From an uncultured Eubacteriales bacterium (lineage in GTDB: Bacteria; Bacillota; Clostridia; Oscillospirales; Oscillospiraceae): a DNA stretch of 15,005 nt. The stretch lies in assembly GCA_905201305.1 (NCBI GenBank), contig CAJKNS010000023.1, positions 1 to 15,005 on the forward strand. Direction: 5' to 3'. The notes under the pieces are model-generated. The model was not told where the DNA came from. It worked only from the letters and a program-made list of their open reading frames with translations, and did not search any database. The position numbers were made by a program, and so were the translations under genes. Shown here one piece after another: positions 1-7,636 of this stretch (position 1 is the first letter of the stretch; each line of letters starts with the position of its first letter).

Positions 1-536
1 AAAACAAAACCCCCCGGGAAGCCGTTGCCAACGGTTTTGCCCTCCTCACCGAAGAGCGCCGCGCAACCGGCATCTTCGGCATCCTGAACATTCAGGAAAA
101 CACCACCATTTCCAGTCTGAAAAAGTATCTCAAGGGCGGTCTGCTCAATGCGAGCAAAATGAAGGAGAGCACCGACTGGTCCATCTCCGCCATGCGCATC
201 AAGACCCCCAGTCAGTCCACAAAGATCCGCTCGCTGTCCGGCGGCAACCAGCAGAAGGTTATTCTTGGTCGCTGGCTGCTCACCGATCCTGAGATTCTAT
301 TGCTGGACGAGCCCACCCGCGGTATCGATGTCGGCGCAAAATATGAGATCTATCAGCTCATCATCGACCTGGCAAAGCAGGGCAAAACCGTCGTTATGGT
401 GTCCTCGGAAATGCCGGAGCTGCTGGGCGTCTGTGATCGTATCCTTGTCATGTCCGGCTGCAAGCTCTCTGGCGAGGTAGACGCAAAAACCGCTACCCAG
501 GAAGATATCATGACCCTGGCTGCGAAATACGTATAA
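1..536 (+). CDS. mglA: Mgl-type sugar ABC transporter ATP-binding protein, C-terminal part
   Basis: This is the last 177 codons (reading from base 3) of the duplicated-ATPase subunit that powers import of galactose/methyl-galactoside-type sugars; the first ATPase domain and the true start lie outside the window. The visible half is the second nucleotide-binding domain: NGFALLTEERRATGIFG near the start, the ABC signature LSGGNQQK, Walker B as ILLLDEPTRGID, and the SSEMPELLGVCDRILVM segment, where the usual switch histidine is replaced as is normal for the second domain of this family. An ATG at 159 is internal and should not be taken as the start, because the frame is open and clearly homologous upstream of it. 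The permease gene follows after 16 bases, so this is one operon. The exact sugar (galactose, ribose or another) cannot be proved from this half alone. Confidence 0.93.
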   Translation, partial: NKTPREAVANGFALLTEERRATGIFGILNIQENTTISSLKKYLKGGLLNASKMKESTDWSISAMRIKTPSQSTKIRSLSGGNQQKVILGRWLLTDPEILLLDEPTRGIDVGAKYEIYQLIIDLAKQGKTVVMVSSEMPELLGVCDRILVMSGCKLSGEVDAKTATQEDIMTLAAKYV

Positions 537-552
537 GAGGAGGAAACCAGCC

Positions 553-1629
553 GTGGCTGAAAAACAAGTAACCAAGAAGAATTCTCTCCAGACCCGCTGG
601 GCACATTTCCAGAGCCTGTCCGGTCAGGATAAGCGCCGCACCATCACGGACCTGCTGTTCAACAACGCCATGTATATCGTGATCGTGCTGGCAATCATCT
701 TTATCGCCATCCGCGTGCCCCAGTTTGTGTCGCTGTCTTCCATTGTCAACATCATTTCGCTGACCGCCGCAAAACTGCCCATCGCACTGGGCATTGCAGG
801 CTGCATCGTGCTCACCGGCACCGATATTTCCGCAGGTCGAGCCGTTGGTCTTTCCGCCTGTATCTCCGCCTCTCTTCTGACCACTGCCAACAAGATCTTC
901 CCGGGCATGGGCGTTCAGCCCCTTCCCTTGGTGTTCCTGATCGTAATCGCAGTGGGTGCAATCATCGGTCTGGTTAACGGCTTCTCCGTGGCAAAGTTCA
1001 AGCTGCATCCCTTTATCGTCACCCTGTCCACCCAGCTCATCGTATTCGGCACCATTCTGCTGTACCTGAAGATGGGTGAGAACAACGGTCAGACCCTGTC
1101 CGGTCTGTCCGAGGGCTATCGGAATCTGGTTGCAGGCACCCTCTTCACCATCCGCGGCGTTGCCGTGCCCCGGTATGTGCTCTATGCGGTGATCCTCACC
1201 GCCATTATGTGGGTGATTTGGAACAAGACCACCTTTGGCAAGAACATGTTTGCAGTGGGTTCCAACGAAGAGGCAGCCAACGTCTCCGGCGTTAACGTCA
1301 CCGCAACCATCATTATGGTCTTCGTTCTGGCAGGTATTATGTACGGCATCACCGGCTTCTTTGACGGCGCCCGTATCGCCTCCGTCAACGCCAACACCGG
1401 TCTGAACTACGAGTGTGACGCCATTGCTGCCTGCGTCATCGGCGGTGTCTCCTTCGTTGGTGGTATCGGTAAGATATCCGGTATTGTGGTAGGTGTTCTG
1501 CTGCTGCAAATCATCTTCACCGGTCTGAACTTCCTGTCTGTGGATCAGAACGCCCTGTATATCATCAAGGGTCTGGTTATCCTGGTTGCCTGCGCCATCG
1601 ATATGCGCAAGTACCTGGTTCGGAAGTAA
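553..1629 (+). CDS. mglC: Mgl-type sugar ABC transporter permease
   Basis: This 358-residue membrane protein is the permease of the carbohydrate importer whose ATPase lies just upstream (BPD_transp_2 / RbsC-MglC family, usual length about 310-350). It starts with GTG at 553, supported by GAGGAGG at 537-543 nine bases upstream. The sequence has a cytosolic N-terminus of about 35 residues, then many hydrophobic spans. Family hallmarks are visible: LPIALGIAGCIVLTGTDISAGR near residues 75-95, the cytoplasmic ATPase-coupling segment GKNMFAVGSNEEAANVSG, and the NANTGLNYECDAIAACVIGG segment before the last helices. The wording of the motifs fits MglC best, with ribose/xylose permeases as the alternative. 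A periplasmic-type sugar-binding lipoprotein (mglB) would be expected upstream of the window. The small InlB-repeat gene begins one base after its stop codon. Confidence 0.92.
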   Translation: MAEKQVTKKNSLQTRWAHFQSLSGQDKRRTITDLLFNNAMYIVIVLAIIFIAIRVPQFVSLSSIVNIISLTAAKLPIALGIAGCIVLTGTDISAGRAVGLSACISASLLTTANKIFPGMGVQPLPLVFLIVIAVGAIIGLVNGFSVAKFKLHPFIVTLSTQLIVFGTILLYLKMGENNGQTLSGLSEGYRNLVAGTLFTIRGVAVPRYVLYAVILTAIMWVIWNKTTFGKNMFAVGSNEEAANVSGVNVTATIIMVFVLAGIMYGITGFFDGARIASVNANTGLNYECDAIAACVIGGVSFVGGIGKISGIVVGVLLLQIIFTGLNFLSVDQNALYIIKGLVILVACAIDMRKYLVRK

Positions 1630-1630
1630 T

Positions 1631-2008
1631 ATGGCATCCAACGAGCCCCTTCGCCCCGGGGATTTTCCGGAACAGAAAAAGCTCCGTGGGCTGTACAAGC
1701 ACGTAAAGATTTCGGTTCGCACCCTGGATTTGATTATCGTTGCAGGGATTCTTGCCACCCTGCTGTGCGTGTTCATCGCAACCCGTCACAGCGGCTATAC
1801 CATAACCTTCAATTCCGCCGGCGGCACCGACGTTGCCAGTCAGAGTCTGACCTACGGCGAGGTAATTGAAGAGCCTGCATCTCCCACCCGGGAAGGCTAC
1901 ACCTTCGGCGGCTGGTATTCTGACGATGCGCTGAATGATCCCTGGGATTTTGGCACACAGATCGCAGGCGATACAGAGCTTTACGCCAAGTGGATTCCGA
2001 ATTCTTAA
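1631..2008 (+). CDS. Small single-pass membrane protein with one InlB B-repeat
   Basis: This encodes a 125-residue protein. Residues 1-31 are polar and basic (predicted cytosolic), 32-50 form one transmembrane helix (LDLIIVAGILATLLCVFIA), and residues 55-121 match one Listeria-Bacteroides InlB B-repeat (Flg_new type): YTITFNSAGGT, then PTREGYTFGGWYSDD, then DTELYAKW. The protein is therefore probably anchored with its repeat outside the membrane. I chose ATG 1631, one base after the mglC stop, rather than the in-frame ATG at 1586 inside mglC, because the overlap sequence looks like mglC in another frame. The only Shine-Dalgarno-like sequence is GGAAG at 1622-1626 inside the last mglC codons, so translation is probably coupled to mglC. 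Its role is unknown; position as the last gene of the operon suggests a link to sugar capture or transporter assembly, but that is inference. Confidence 0.85.
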   Translation: MASNEPLRPGDFPEQKKLRGLYKHVKISVRTLDLIIVAGILATLLCVFIATRHSGYTITFNSAGGTDVASQSLTYGEVIEEPASPTREGYTFGGWYSDDALNDPWDFGTQIAGDTELYAKWIPNS

Positions 2009-2018
2009 TGGATCTCTG

Positions 2019-2053
2019 GTGCGCTGCAATTCCCGTTGCAGCGCACTCTTTTT
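2019..2053 (+). terminator. Intrinsic terminator of the mgl operon
   Basis: An 11-bp perfect stem (GTGCGCTGCAA with TTGCAGCGCAC, 2019-2029 and 2036-2046) with a 6-base loop is followed by TCTTTTT. It begins 10 bases after the stop of the InlB-repeat gene and ends just before the AGGAGGA ribosome binding site of the DUF523 gene. Confidence 0.92.
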
Positions 2054-2068
2054 ATCAGGAGGAACGAT

Positions 2069-2509
2069 ATGAAACCGATTTTGGTCAGTGCCTGCCTGTT
2101 GGGCGCAGCCTGTAAATACTCCGGCGGCGATAATCTCTGTCCCAAAGTCGCCGCACTGGTGGAAAAATATCATCTGGTGCCCGTCTGTCCCGAGCAGCTG
2201 GGCGGACTTCCAACCCCAAGAACACCTGCGGAGCGGCAGGGAGATCGGGTGATTACCAGGGACGGTAGGGACGTAACGAATGCCTATCTTCGCGGCGCGC
2301 AGGAAGCCCTGAAGCTGGCAACGCTCTTCGGCTGTGATATTGCCATTTTAAAAGCCAGAAGCCCCTCCTGCGGCGCGCATGGCATTTACGACGGCAGCTT
2401 TACCGGCACAGTGATTCCCGGTTCCGGCGTCACCGCAGAGCTTTTGGAAGCCTCCGGCATCCGGATCATCACAGAAGAGGAATTAGAGCGGCTTTCGCAG
2501 CTGCCTTGA
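2069..2509 (+). CDS. DUF523 family protein
   Basis: This 146-residue protein belongs to the DUF523 family (usual length about 140-160), small cysteine-containing bacterial proteins of unknown biochemical function. Conserved features are all present: the N-terminal VSACLLGAACKYSGGDN with Cys9 and Cys15, VCPEQLGGLPTPRTPAE with Cys40, and KARSPSCG followed by IYDGSFTGT with Cys101. The clustered conserved cysteines suggest metal or Fe-S binding, which is inference. ATG 2069 is preferred over an in-frame upstream ATG at 2036 because AGGAGGA (2057-2063) sits five bases before it and 2036 lies inside the terminator stem. No promoter is obvious between the terminator and the gene, so expression may depend on readthrough of the mgl terminator or on a promoter inside the preceding gene. 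Confidence 0.92.
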   Translation: MKPILVSACLLGAACKYSGGDNLCPKVAALVEKYHLVPVCPEQLGGLPTPRTPAERQGDRVITRDGRDVTNAYLRGAQEALKLATLFGCDIAILKARSPSCGAHGIYDGSFTGTVIPGSGVTAELLEASGIRIITEEELERLSQLP

Positions 2510-2517
2510 TCGCATAC

Positions 2518-2556
2518 AAAAACCGGGAAGCGGATTTCTGTCCGCTTCCCGGCTTT
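2518..2556. terminator. Bidirectional intrinsic terminator
   Basis: A 12-bp perfect stem (CCGGGAAGCGGA, 2523-2534, with its complement at 2541-2552) and a 6-base loop lie 13 bases after the DUF523 stop. AAAAA at 2518-2522 gives a T5 tail on the minus strand, and CTTTCTGCTTATTT gives a weaker tail on the plus strand. It can stop both DUF523 transcription and minus-strand transcripts from the phosphatase operon that read through the repeat element. Confidence 0.85.
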
Positions 2557-2564
2557 CTGCTTAT

Positions 2565-2753
2565 TTAGGGCAACACCGCATAATTCGGCAAGAACATTCA
2601 GCTGGAGATTTTGCGGTGGAAAAAGGCAGTTTTTCGCAGGAATACTTTGTGTATGTCAAGGGCAATACCGCACAAATCGGCAGAAAAAATAACGAATTTC
2701 CAGCGCAAAAGATCCGCTGAAGGTCGCAGACGCAATTGTGCGGTGTTGTCTTA
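2565..2753. repeat. MITE-like element with terminal inverted repeats
   Basis: A non-coding block of about 183 bp (2568-2750) is bounded by GGGCAACACCGCATAATTC at the left and, inverted, by CAATTGTGCGGTGTTGTC at the right (2733-2750). The two ends match at about 15 of the first 18 positions. TTA at 2565-2567 and TTA at 2751-2753 flank it and could be a 3-bp target duplication. A third copy of the end sequence, GGGCAATACCGCACAAATC, occurs inside at 2660 in the same orientation as the left end, so the element reads as two ~91-base units. There is no transposase. The right-hand TTA is also the stop codon (TAA) of the minus-strand phosphatase gene. This kind of short palindrome-ended dispersed repeat is typical of MITEs, but copy number elsewhere in the genome cannot be seen here. 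Confidence 0.7.
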
Positions 2754-3512
2754 GGGATTTTCAACGAATTTCTCCCGGATTTGCTCCATGGTTTCCTCTG
2801 TCACGCCGATGGTTCTGAGATAATCCACCACGCTGCCATATCGCGCGGTCAGATCGTCAATCAGCGTCAGCATGGCGGCTGCGGGAGTCTGGAAAAAGCT
2901 CTCGTCCATGGGCGGACGCTTCTTGCCTGGTCCGTCCATCGCCGGTCCCAGCCGCATGGCGCCATTGCGTATTTTCTCATAAACCGGCTCCAGGAAAATC
3001 TGGCTCACGGAATAGTCCGCCGCAATATCCGCCCGCTCCGCACCGGCAATGGACAGGAGATAACAGGTCATGAGTCCGGTACGGTCCTTTCCGGTGGTGC
3101 AATGATACAGCAGCGCCCCCGGGCACTGCGCCGCAATATTCAGCACATCCACTGCCCACTGGCGGCTGTCCTCCGCCATGGAAATGTATTGCTCCCCCCA
3201 GCTGAGCTGCTTTGGCATAGGCGGCTTTTTCCCGCCGATGATTGCCGCTTCGTTAAACAGGGGTCTCGGATAATAGGGCATCACATTCCGAAGATCACTG
3301 GGGCGCGCTTCCATCTCGCCGGTGCTCCGGAAATCCATGGACGCCGCAACACCGTAGTCCTTTAAATACTGAATATCCGCCTGAGACAGTCCCACCGGCG
3401 CTTCGCTGCGTACAAACACTCCAAAGCACGTGACTTTTCCATCTTTCGTGGGGATTCCACCCAAATCCCGGGCATTGTATAGCTCCCGGGTCATGAGTCT
3501 TCTTGTTGGCAT
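2751..3512 (-). CDS. Tyrosine-protein phosphatase-fold protein (Y_phosphatase3 type)
   Basis: This 253-residue protein carries the protein-tyrosine-phosphatase loop HCTTGKDRTG, with catalytic Cys138 and Arg144 (CX5R), and the NARDLGG motif at residues 13-19 that marks the bacterial Y_phosphatase3 group, which includes dual-specificity and lipid phosphatases. DFRSTGE near residue 60 is also typical. It has no signal peptide or membrane span, so it is predicted cytosolic. It should hydrolyse phospho-monoesters of tyrosine or phosphoinositide-like substrates; the true substrate is unknown. It is the last gene of the ABC operon, 19 bases after the permease stop. ATG 3512 has AAAGG 11 bases upstream; ATG 3494, just before TRELYNARDLGG, is an alternative start. 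Its TAA stop lies exactly at the edge of the repeat element. Confidence 0.88.
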   Translation of the reverse strand: MPTRRLMTRELYNARDLGGIPTKDGKVTCFGVFVRSEAPVGLSQADIQYLKDYGVAASMDFRSTGEMEARPSDLRNVMPYYPRPLFNEAAIIGGKKPPMPKQLSWGEQYISMAEDSRQWAVDVLNIAAQCPGALLYHCTTGKDRTGLMTCYLLSIAGAERADIAADYSVSQIFLEPVYEKIRNGAMRLGPAMDGPGKKRPPMDESFFQTPAAAMLTLIDDLTARYGSVVDYLRTIGVTEETMEQIREKFVENP

Positions 3513-3531
3513 GGTATCTTCAACCTTTCTT

Positions 3532-6500
3532 TTACTCTACAGATTTCAGAGACTGAACCATGTCAATCTTCTTCATTCTAAAATACATCAGGAAATTAAC
3601 CGCCAGTGCAAAAATCAGCGAGAGCAGCACCGACAGCAGATAATCCCTTCCCTTTGCCTGTCTGCCGAACATCACAAAGTCCAGCTCAATGGTTCGAATC
3701 AGATAGGTGCACAGATACTTTCCAAACACCTGTCCCAGCGCAATGCCCAATATGGTCAGGATAATGTTCTCCCGGTAGATATACATAGCGACCTCATGGT
3801 CATAGAAGCCCAGGACCTTAATGGTTGCCAGCTCCCGGATGCGCTCGGTAATGTTGATATTGGTGAGGTTATAGAGCACCACCAGCGCCAGTGCCGCCGC
3901 AGAGAAAATGATGATCGTCACCGCAGCATTCACCGCCTGCATGTTCTTCTCAAAGCTCCGGGCTGCTGCGCCAATGTTGGACACCGCCGTAATGGCGCCG
4001 TTTTCCATAAGCCGACCGGACATTTTCTCAATGGCGCTGTCCGAATCGTCCGCCGCAGTCACCAGCAGCTCGTTGGCTTCCGGCGTCTCACCGAACAGCG
4101 CTTCATACTCCGCCGCAGTCATATAGACATAATGCCGCACATAGTGCTCCGTCACGCCGGTAATCACCGCCTGCGCCTTTTTCCCGCACTCCAGGGTAAT
4201 GGTGTCTCCCACGGACAAATCCAGCAGCTCTGCCAGCTTCTCGCTGATGACAACACCATCGTCTGAGAGCTCCACCGAATTTCCGTCCATATCCCGCAGG
4301 GTAATCTGCTGATAGAGGGACTGGGGATCATCGGTCACAGTAATATAGCCGTCCTGTCTGCCCTGAGCGGAGGAAGCCGTCATGGCACGGGTATAGATTT
4401 CCGCCACAGAAACCGTATTTTCGTCGTTCTCTACCTGAGAAATAGCATTGTCCACATTGTTCTGCGCTGTATCCAGCGACACCTGCAAATCATAGCGGTA
4501 GATATCCCCGTACTGAATATCAATGATGCTGAAAATGCTGGTGCGCAGTCCCAGACCAGCAATCATCAGCGCCGTACAGCCGGCAATGCCGATGACCGTC
4601 ATGAAAAAGCGCTTTTTATACCGGAATAGGTTCCGGCAGGATACCTTCGCAGAGAACCGGAAATGCTTCCAAATAAACGGAATATGCTCCAGCAGAATCC
4701 GTTTGCCCGCCTTGGGTGCTTTTGGACGCATCAATGCCGCCGGAGTTTCCCGAGCAGTTGCCAGCATTGCCCACAGGGTTGCGCCCACGGTGCATGCCAT
4801 ACCTGCGCCAATGGCGCCCAAACTCAGAGGCAGATACAGCTCCAGATGCAGGCTCGGCAGGGTATACATGATGCCATACGACGTGAAAATCACCCATGGA
4901 ATCAGCGTTGCGCCAATGGCAGTGCCCACAATGCCGCCGCCAATTGCCGCAATGGCGCCATAGAGGATGAACTTCATGGCAATGGTGCCGGTGCCATAGC
5001 CCATGGCTTTGATGGAGCCGATTTCCGTCCGCTCCTCCTCCACCATTCGGGTCATGGTGGTCAGGCACACCAGCGCCGCCACAATGAAGAAAATCACCGG
5101 GAACATATTCGCCAGATTATCCATGCGCTGGGCATTTTGATCGTAGCTCACAAAGCCATAGTTGCTGCTCCGATCCAATACATAAACGTCCGCAGGCTCG
5201 ATTTCCTGGATCTTCTTCTGGGCATCGTCAATCTCCTGCTGACCGTCGGCTATTTTTTGATCCGCTTCGGTCTGCGCATCCTCCAGCTCTTTTTGGCTGT
5301 CCTGGTATTCCTGCTCGCCGTCCTCCAGCTGCTGCTTGCTGTCCGCCAGCTGCGTTTCTCCATCGGCAATCTGGGTTTCATATTCGGACTGCGCCTGAGC
5401 ATAATCCGATTCTCCCTGATTTAGCGTTTCCCGGCTGGCATTGTATTCGCTCCAGCCGCTGTCGATTTGACTTTGCGCCGCTGCCAGCTGAGACTGTGCC
5501 GCTGCTGCCTGAGTATCATATTCCTGCTGCGCCGCGTCCAGCTGCGCCTGTCCCTGCTCCAGCGCCGAAGTGCCTGCCGCAATCTGCGCCTGGGCTTCCT
5601 GCAGCTTCTGCGCCATGGCATCATAGACTTCCTGATGGAATTGCAGGGTAGACGGGTCCACAGGGATGCCGGCTGCTTCTGCGGCATCCACCTGCTCCTG
5701 CTGCTGTTTCAGCGCATCACCATAGGCATTTACCTGCTGCTCCAGCTCTCCCGCCTGGGTCTTTGCTGCCTCCAGCTGCTGGGACTGCTGCTCCAGCTGC
5801 GCTTTGCCGTCCTCCAGCTGCTGCTTTGCCGCGCTAAGCTTTTGCTGTGCCGCCTGACGCTGGGTATCCAGCTGCGTTTGTGCGGTATTCAGCTGATTTT
5901 TTGCATTGCTGAGCTGATTCCAGCCGTTGTCCAGCTCCGACCGGGCATCGGCTAACTGCTGCTTTCCGTCTGCAGCCGCCTGATTGTATTCCTCCTGCGC
6001 ATCGGACAGCTGCTGCCAACCGTCATCCAGCTCTTTTCTTGCATCGGACAGTTGCTGTCTTCCGTCCTCCAGCTTTTCCTCCGCCTCGCTTTGCGCCTGT
6101 GACAGCTGTTCCTGGGCATCGTCCACCTGACTCTGGGCGTCTGCCACCAGGCTTTCATAGCGAATCGTTCCCCGCTCCTCCGCCACATCTGTCAGCCGTC
6201 CGCTGAGCTCGTCAATCAGGTCCTCATATTCCGCTGAGTAAGCGTCCAGCGCCTTGGCGCCCTGAGCGATGACATTGCAGACGGTATAATAATCCATCTG
6301 GAAGCTGTCCTCTGGCAGCAGCACATATTCGTCCACGCTGCCGTCTCCCAGGGTACTGGTTCCCCGCTCGATGGAGATATACAGTGGGCTCTGCACCACG
6401 CCGGTGATGGTAAAGGTCTTTGCCGGGAGCGCATCTGCATACTGATCCCCGGGGGTAATGGTCACCTGATCTCCCACGGAGATATCAAAATACGTCAGGA

Positions 6501-6915
6501 GCTTTTCCTCCACCGCGCACTCATCCGCCGCCTCCGGCAGCCGTCCCTCCACCACAATGGGCGCATTGATGCCAGAGGGTGACAGGCTGATGGCTTTGAT
6601 TACCCGATCGCTTTCCTTCAGGGTTAAAATTGCGTCCAGCGCCCATCCGCCTTCCGCCTTTTCCACGCCCTCCGTCTGAGAGAATGCGGCAATATCCTCG
6701 TCGGTCAGACCAAGGGTGGACAAAATCTGAATGTCCATAAAGTTCTGACCGTCGAAATATTCATCGGAAGTCTTCCGCATGTCCGGTGCCGCAGACCGCA
6801 GTCCCACCAGGAACATGCAGCCCAGTGCCACCATGACGAAAATCGACAAAAACCTGGTGACGGAACTGCGGATCTCCCGAAACAGCTCTTTTCTGAGACT
6901 CCGGTTCACTACCAC
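3532..6915 (-). CDS. FtsX/MacB-type ABC transporter permease with a long extracytoplasmic coiled coil
   Basis: This 1127-residue permease pairs with the ATPase immediately upstream. Domains in order: transmembrane helix at 19-41; extracytoplasmic MacB-like domain about 45-250; coiled coil about 255-575 rich in Gln, Ala, Asp and Glu with recurring blocks such as ELDDGWQQLSDAQ; first FtsX domain with helices about 603-622, 647-672 and 696-720, including EEERTEIGSIKAMGYG; helix about 770-790; second MacB-like domain about 800-990; second FtsX domain with helices about 997-1017, 1049-1075 and 1090-1112, including ERIRELATIKVLGF. Such permeases act as mechanotransmission exporters or drive cell-envelope processes rather than importing solutes. 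The start is GTG at 6915 or, with better spacing from AAAGGA (6920-6925), GTG at 6909; both overlap the ATPase stop, so translation is coupled. The exported substrate is unknown. Confidence 0.93.
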   Translation of the reverse strand: MVVNRSLRKELFREIRSSVTRFLSIFVMVALGCMFLVGLRSAAPDMRKTSDEYFDGQNFMDIQILSTLGLTDEDIAAFSQTEGVEKAEGGWALDAILTLKESDRVIKAISLSPSGINAPIVVEGRLPEAADECAVEEKLLTYFDISVGDQVTITPGDQYADALPAKTFTITGVVQSPLYISIERGTSTLGDGSVDEYVLLPEDSFQMDYYTVCNVIAQGAKALDAYSAEYEDLIDELSGRLTDVAEERGTIRYESLVADAQSQVDDAQEQLSQAQSEAEEKLEDGRQQLSDARKELDDGWQQLSDAQEEYNQAAADGKQQLADARSELDNGWNQLSNAKNQLNTAQTQLDTQRQAAQQKLSAAKQQLEDGKAQLEQQSQQLEAAKTQAGELEQQVNAYGDALKQQQEQVDAAEAAGIPVDPSTLQFHQEVYDAMAQKLQEAQAQIAAGTSALEQGQAQLDAAQQEYDTQAAAAQSQLAAAQSQIDSGWSEYNASRETLNQGESDYAQAQSEYETQIADGETQLADSKQQLEDGEQEYQDSQKELEDAQTEADQKIADGQQEIDDAQKKIQEIEPADVYVLDRSSNYGFVSYDQNAQRMDNLANMFPVIFFIVAALVCLTTMTRMVEEERTEIGSIKAMGYGTGTIAMKFILYGAIAAIGGGIVGTAIGATLIPWVIFTSYGIMYTLPSLHLELYLPLSLGAIGAGMACTVGATLWAMLATARETPAALMRPKAPKAGKRILLEHIPFIWKHFRFSAKVSCRNLFRYKKRFFMTVIGIAGCTALMIAGLGLRTSIFSIIDIQYGDIYRYDLQVSLDTAQNNVDNAISQVENDENTVSVAEIYTRAMTASSAQGRQDGYITVTDDPQSLYQQITLRDMDGNSVELSDDGVVISEKLAELLDLSVGDTITLECGKKAQAVITGVTEHYVRHYVYMTAAEYEALFGETPEANELLVTAADDSDSAIEKMSGRLMENGAITAVSNIGAAARSFEKNMQAVNAAVTIIIFSAAALALVVLYNLTNINITERIRELATIKVLGFYDHEVAMYIYRENIILTILGIALGQVFGKYLCTYLIRTIELDFVMFGRQAKGRDYLLSVLLSLIFALAVNFLMYFRMKKIDMVQSLKSVE
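5193..6153 (-). repeat. Repetitive segment encoding the coiled coil
   Basis: The stretch encoding residues 255-575 of the permease is built from degenerate repeats of a roughly 18-residue unit (pattern x-L-x-D-G-x-x-Q-L-x-D-A-x-x-E-L) and from many CCAGCTGCTG-like runs on the plus strand. A 21-base identical stretch occurs at 5317-5337 and 5806-5826. The repeats suggest expansion or contraction by recombination. Confidence 0.75.
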
Positions 6916-7610
6916 TCAATCCTTTCTACGGGCACGGGGTTCTCGTTCTGATACATCCGGCTGACCTTGCCGCTGCGGATTTGGATCACCCGATCTCCCA
7001 TGGGCATCAGCGCAGAGTTATGGGTGATGATAATCACCGTCATACCGTCTCTGCGGCAGGTGTCCTGGAGCAGCTTTAATACCTCTTTGCCGGTGTTGTA
7101 GTCCAGCGCGCCGGTGGGCTCGTCGCACAGAAGCAGCTTTGGACGCTTTGCCAGCGCCCGGGCAATGGCAACCCGCTGCTGCTCGCCGCCGGAGAGCTGC
7201 GCTGGAAAATTGCTCATCCGATCCTGCAAGCCCACTCGCGTCAGCGCTTCTGCCGCGTCCATGGGATTGGGGCAGATTTCACTGGCAAGCTCCACATTTT
7301 CCAGCGCCGTGAGATTGCCCACCAGATTATAAAACTGGAATACAAAGCCGATGTCATACCGGCGATATCTGGTGAGCTTTTTCCCCTTCAGCCCTGCGAT
7401 CTCCTGCCCATCCACCAGAATGGAGCCTGAGGTGGGCGTATCCATGCCCCCAAGGAGATTGAGCACCGTGGTTTTTCCTGCGCCGCTGGGCCCGACCACA
7501 ATGCACAGCTCCCCCTTTTCCACCTGGAGATCCACACCGTCCAGAGCTCGAATCCCACCGTTTCCGCCGGGGTAGACCCGAGTCACATCCTTCAGTTCAA
7601 TATATGCCAT
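6909..7610 (-). CDS. ABC transporter ATP-binding protein (MacB/LolD family)
   Basis: This 233-residue ATPase of the MacB/LolD/FtsE type energises the FtsX-like permease that follows. Visible motifs: Walker A GPSGAGKT at 40-47, Q-loop Gln92 in FVFQFYNLV, signature LSGGEQQR at 139-146, Walker B LLLCDEPTGALD with catalytic Glu164, and switch His197 in ITHNS. The length is normal for the family. ATG 7610 is preferred over an in-frame ATG at 7751 because AGGGAGG (7615-7621) lies four bases before it, homology to the family (MAYIELKDVTRVY) begins there, and the longer version would be translated across the promoter region. The stop codon overlaps the start of the permease gene. It is the first gene of a three-gene operon (ATPase, permease, phosphatase). 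Confidence 0.95.
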   Translation of the reverse strand: MAYIELKDVTRVYPGGNGGIRALDGVDLQVEKGELCIVVGPSGAGKTTVLNLLGGMDTPTSGSILVDGQEIAGLKGKKLTRYRRYDIGFVFQFYNLVGNLTALENVELASEICPNPMDAAEALTRVGLQDRMSNFPAQLSGGEQQRVAIARALAKRPKLLLCDEPTGALDYNTGKEVLKLLQDTCRRDGMTVIIITHNSALMPMGDRVIQIRSGKVSRMYQNENPVPVERIEW

Positions 7611-7636
7611 AGAACCTCCCTGCCAATCGCTGTATT

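Noticed and set aside
508..1776. Long minus-strand open frame (422 codons) opposite mglC
   Set aside because: Its translation is rich in His, Gln, Asp and Gly without domain character and lies antisense to a clear permease gene; it is a codon-bias shadow.
2568..2750. Short open frame on the minus strand (67 codons) in the repeat element
   Set aside because: No ribosome binding site or protein-like composition; the sequence is explained by the inverted-repeat element.
2565..2753. CRISPR array or phage attachment site at the repeat block
   Set aside because: The repeats are inverted, only three copies of the end sequence exist, spacing is not array-like, and there are no cas, integrase or tRNA genes nearby.
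3430..4266. Plus-strand open frame of 278 codons
   Set aside because: Antisense to the permease C-terminus and the phosphatase N-terminus; composition typical of a shadow frame.
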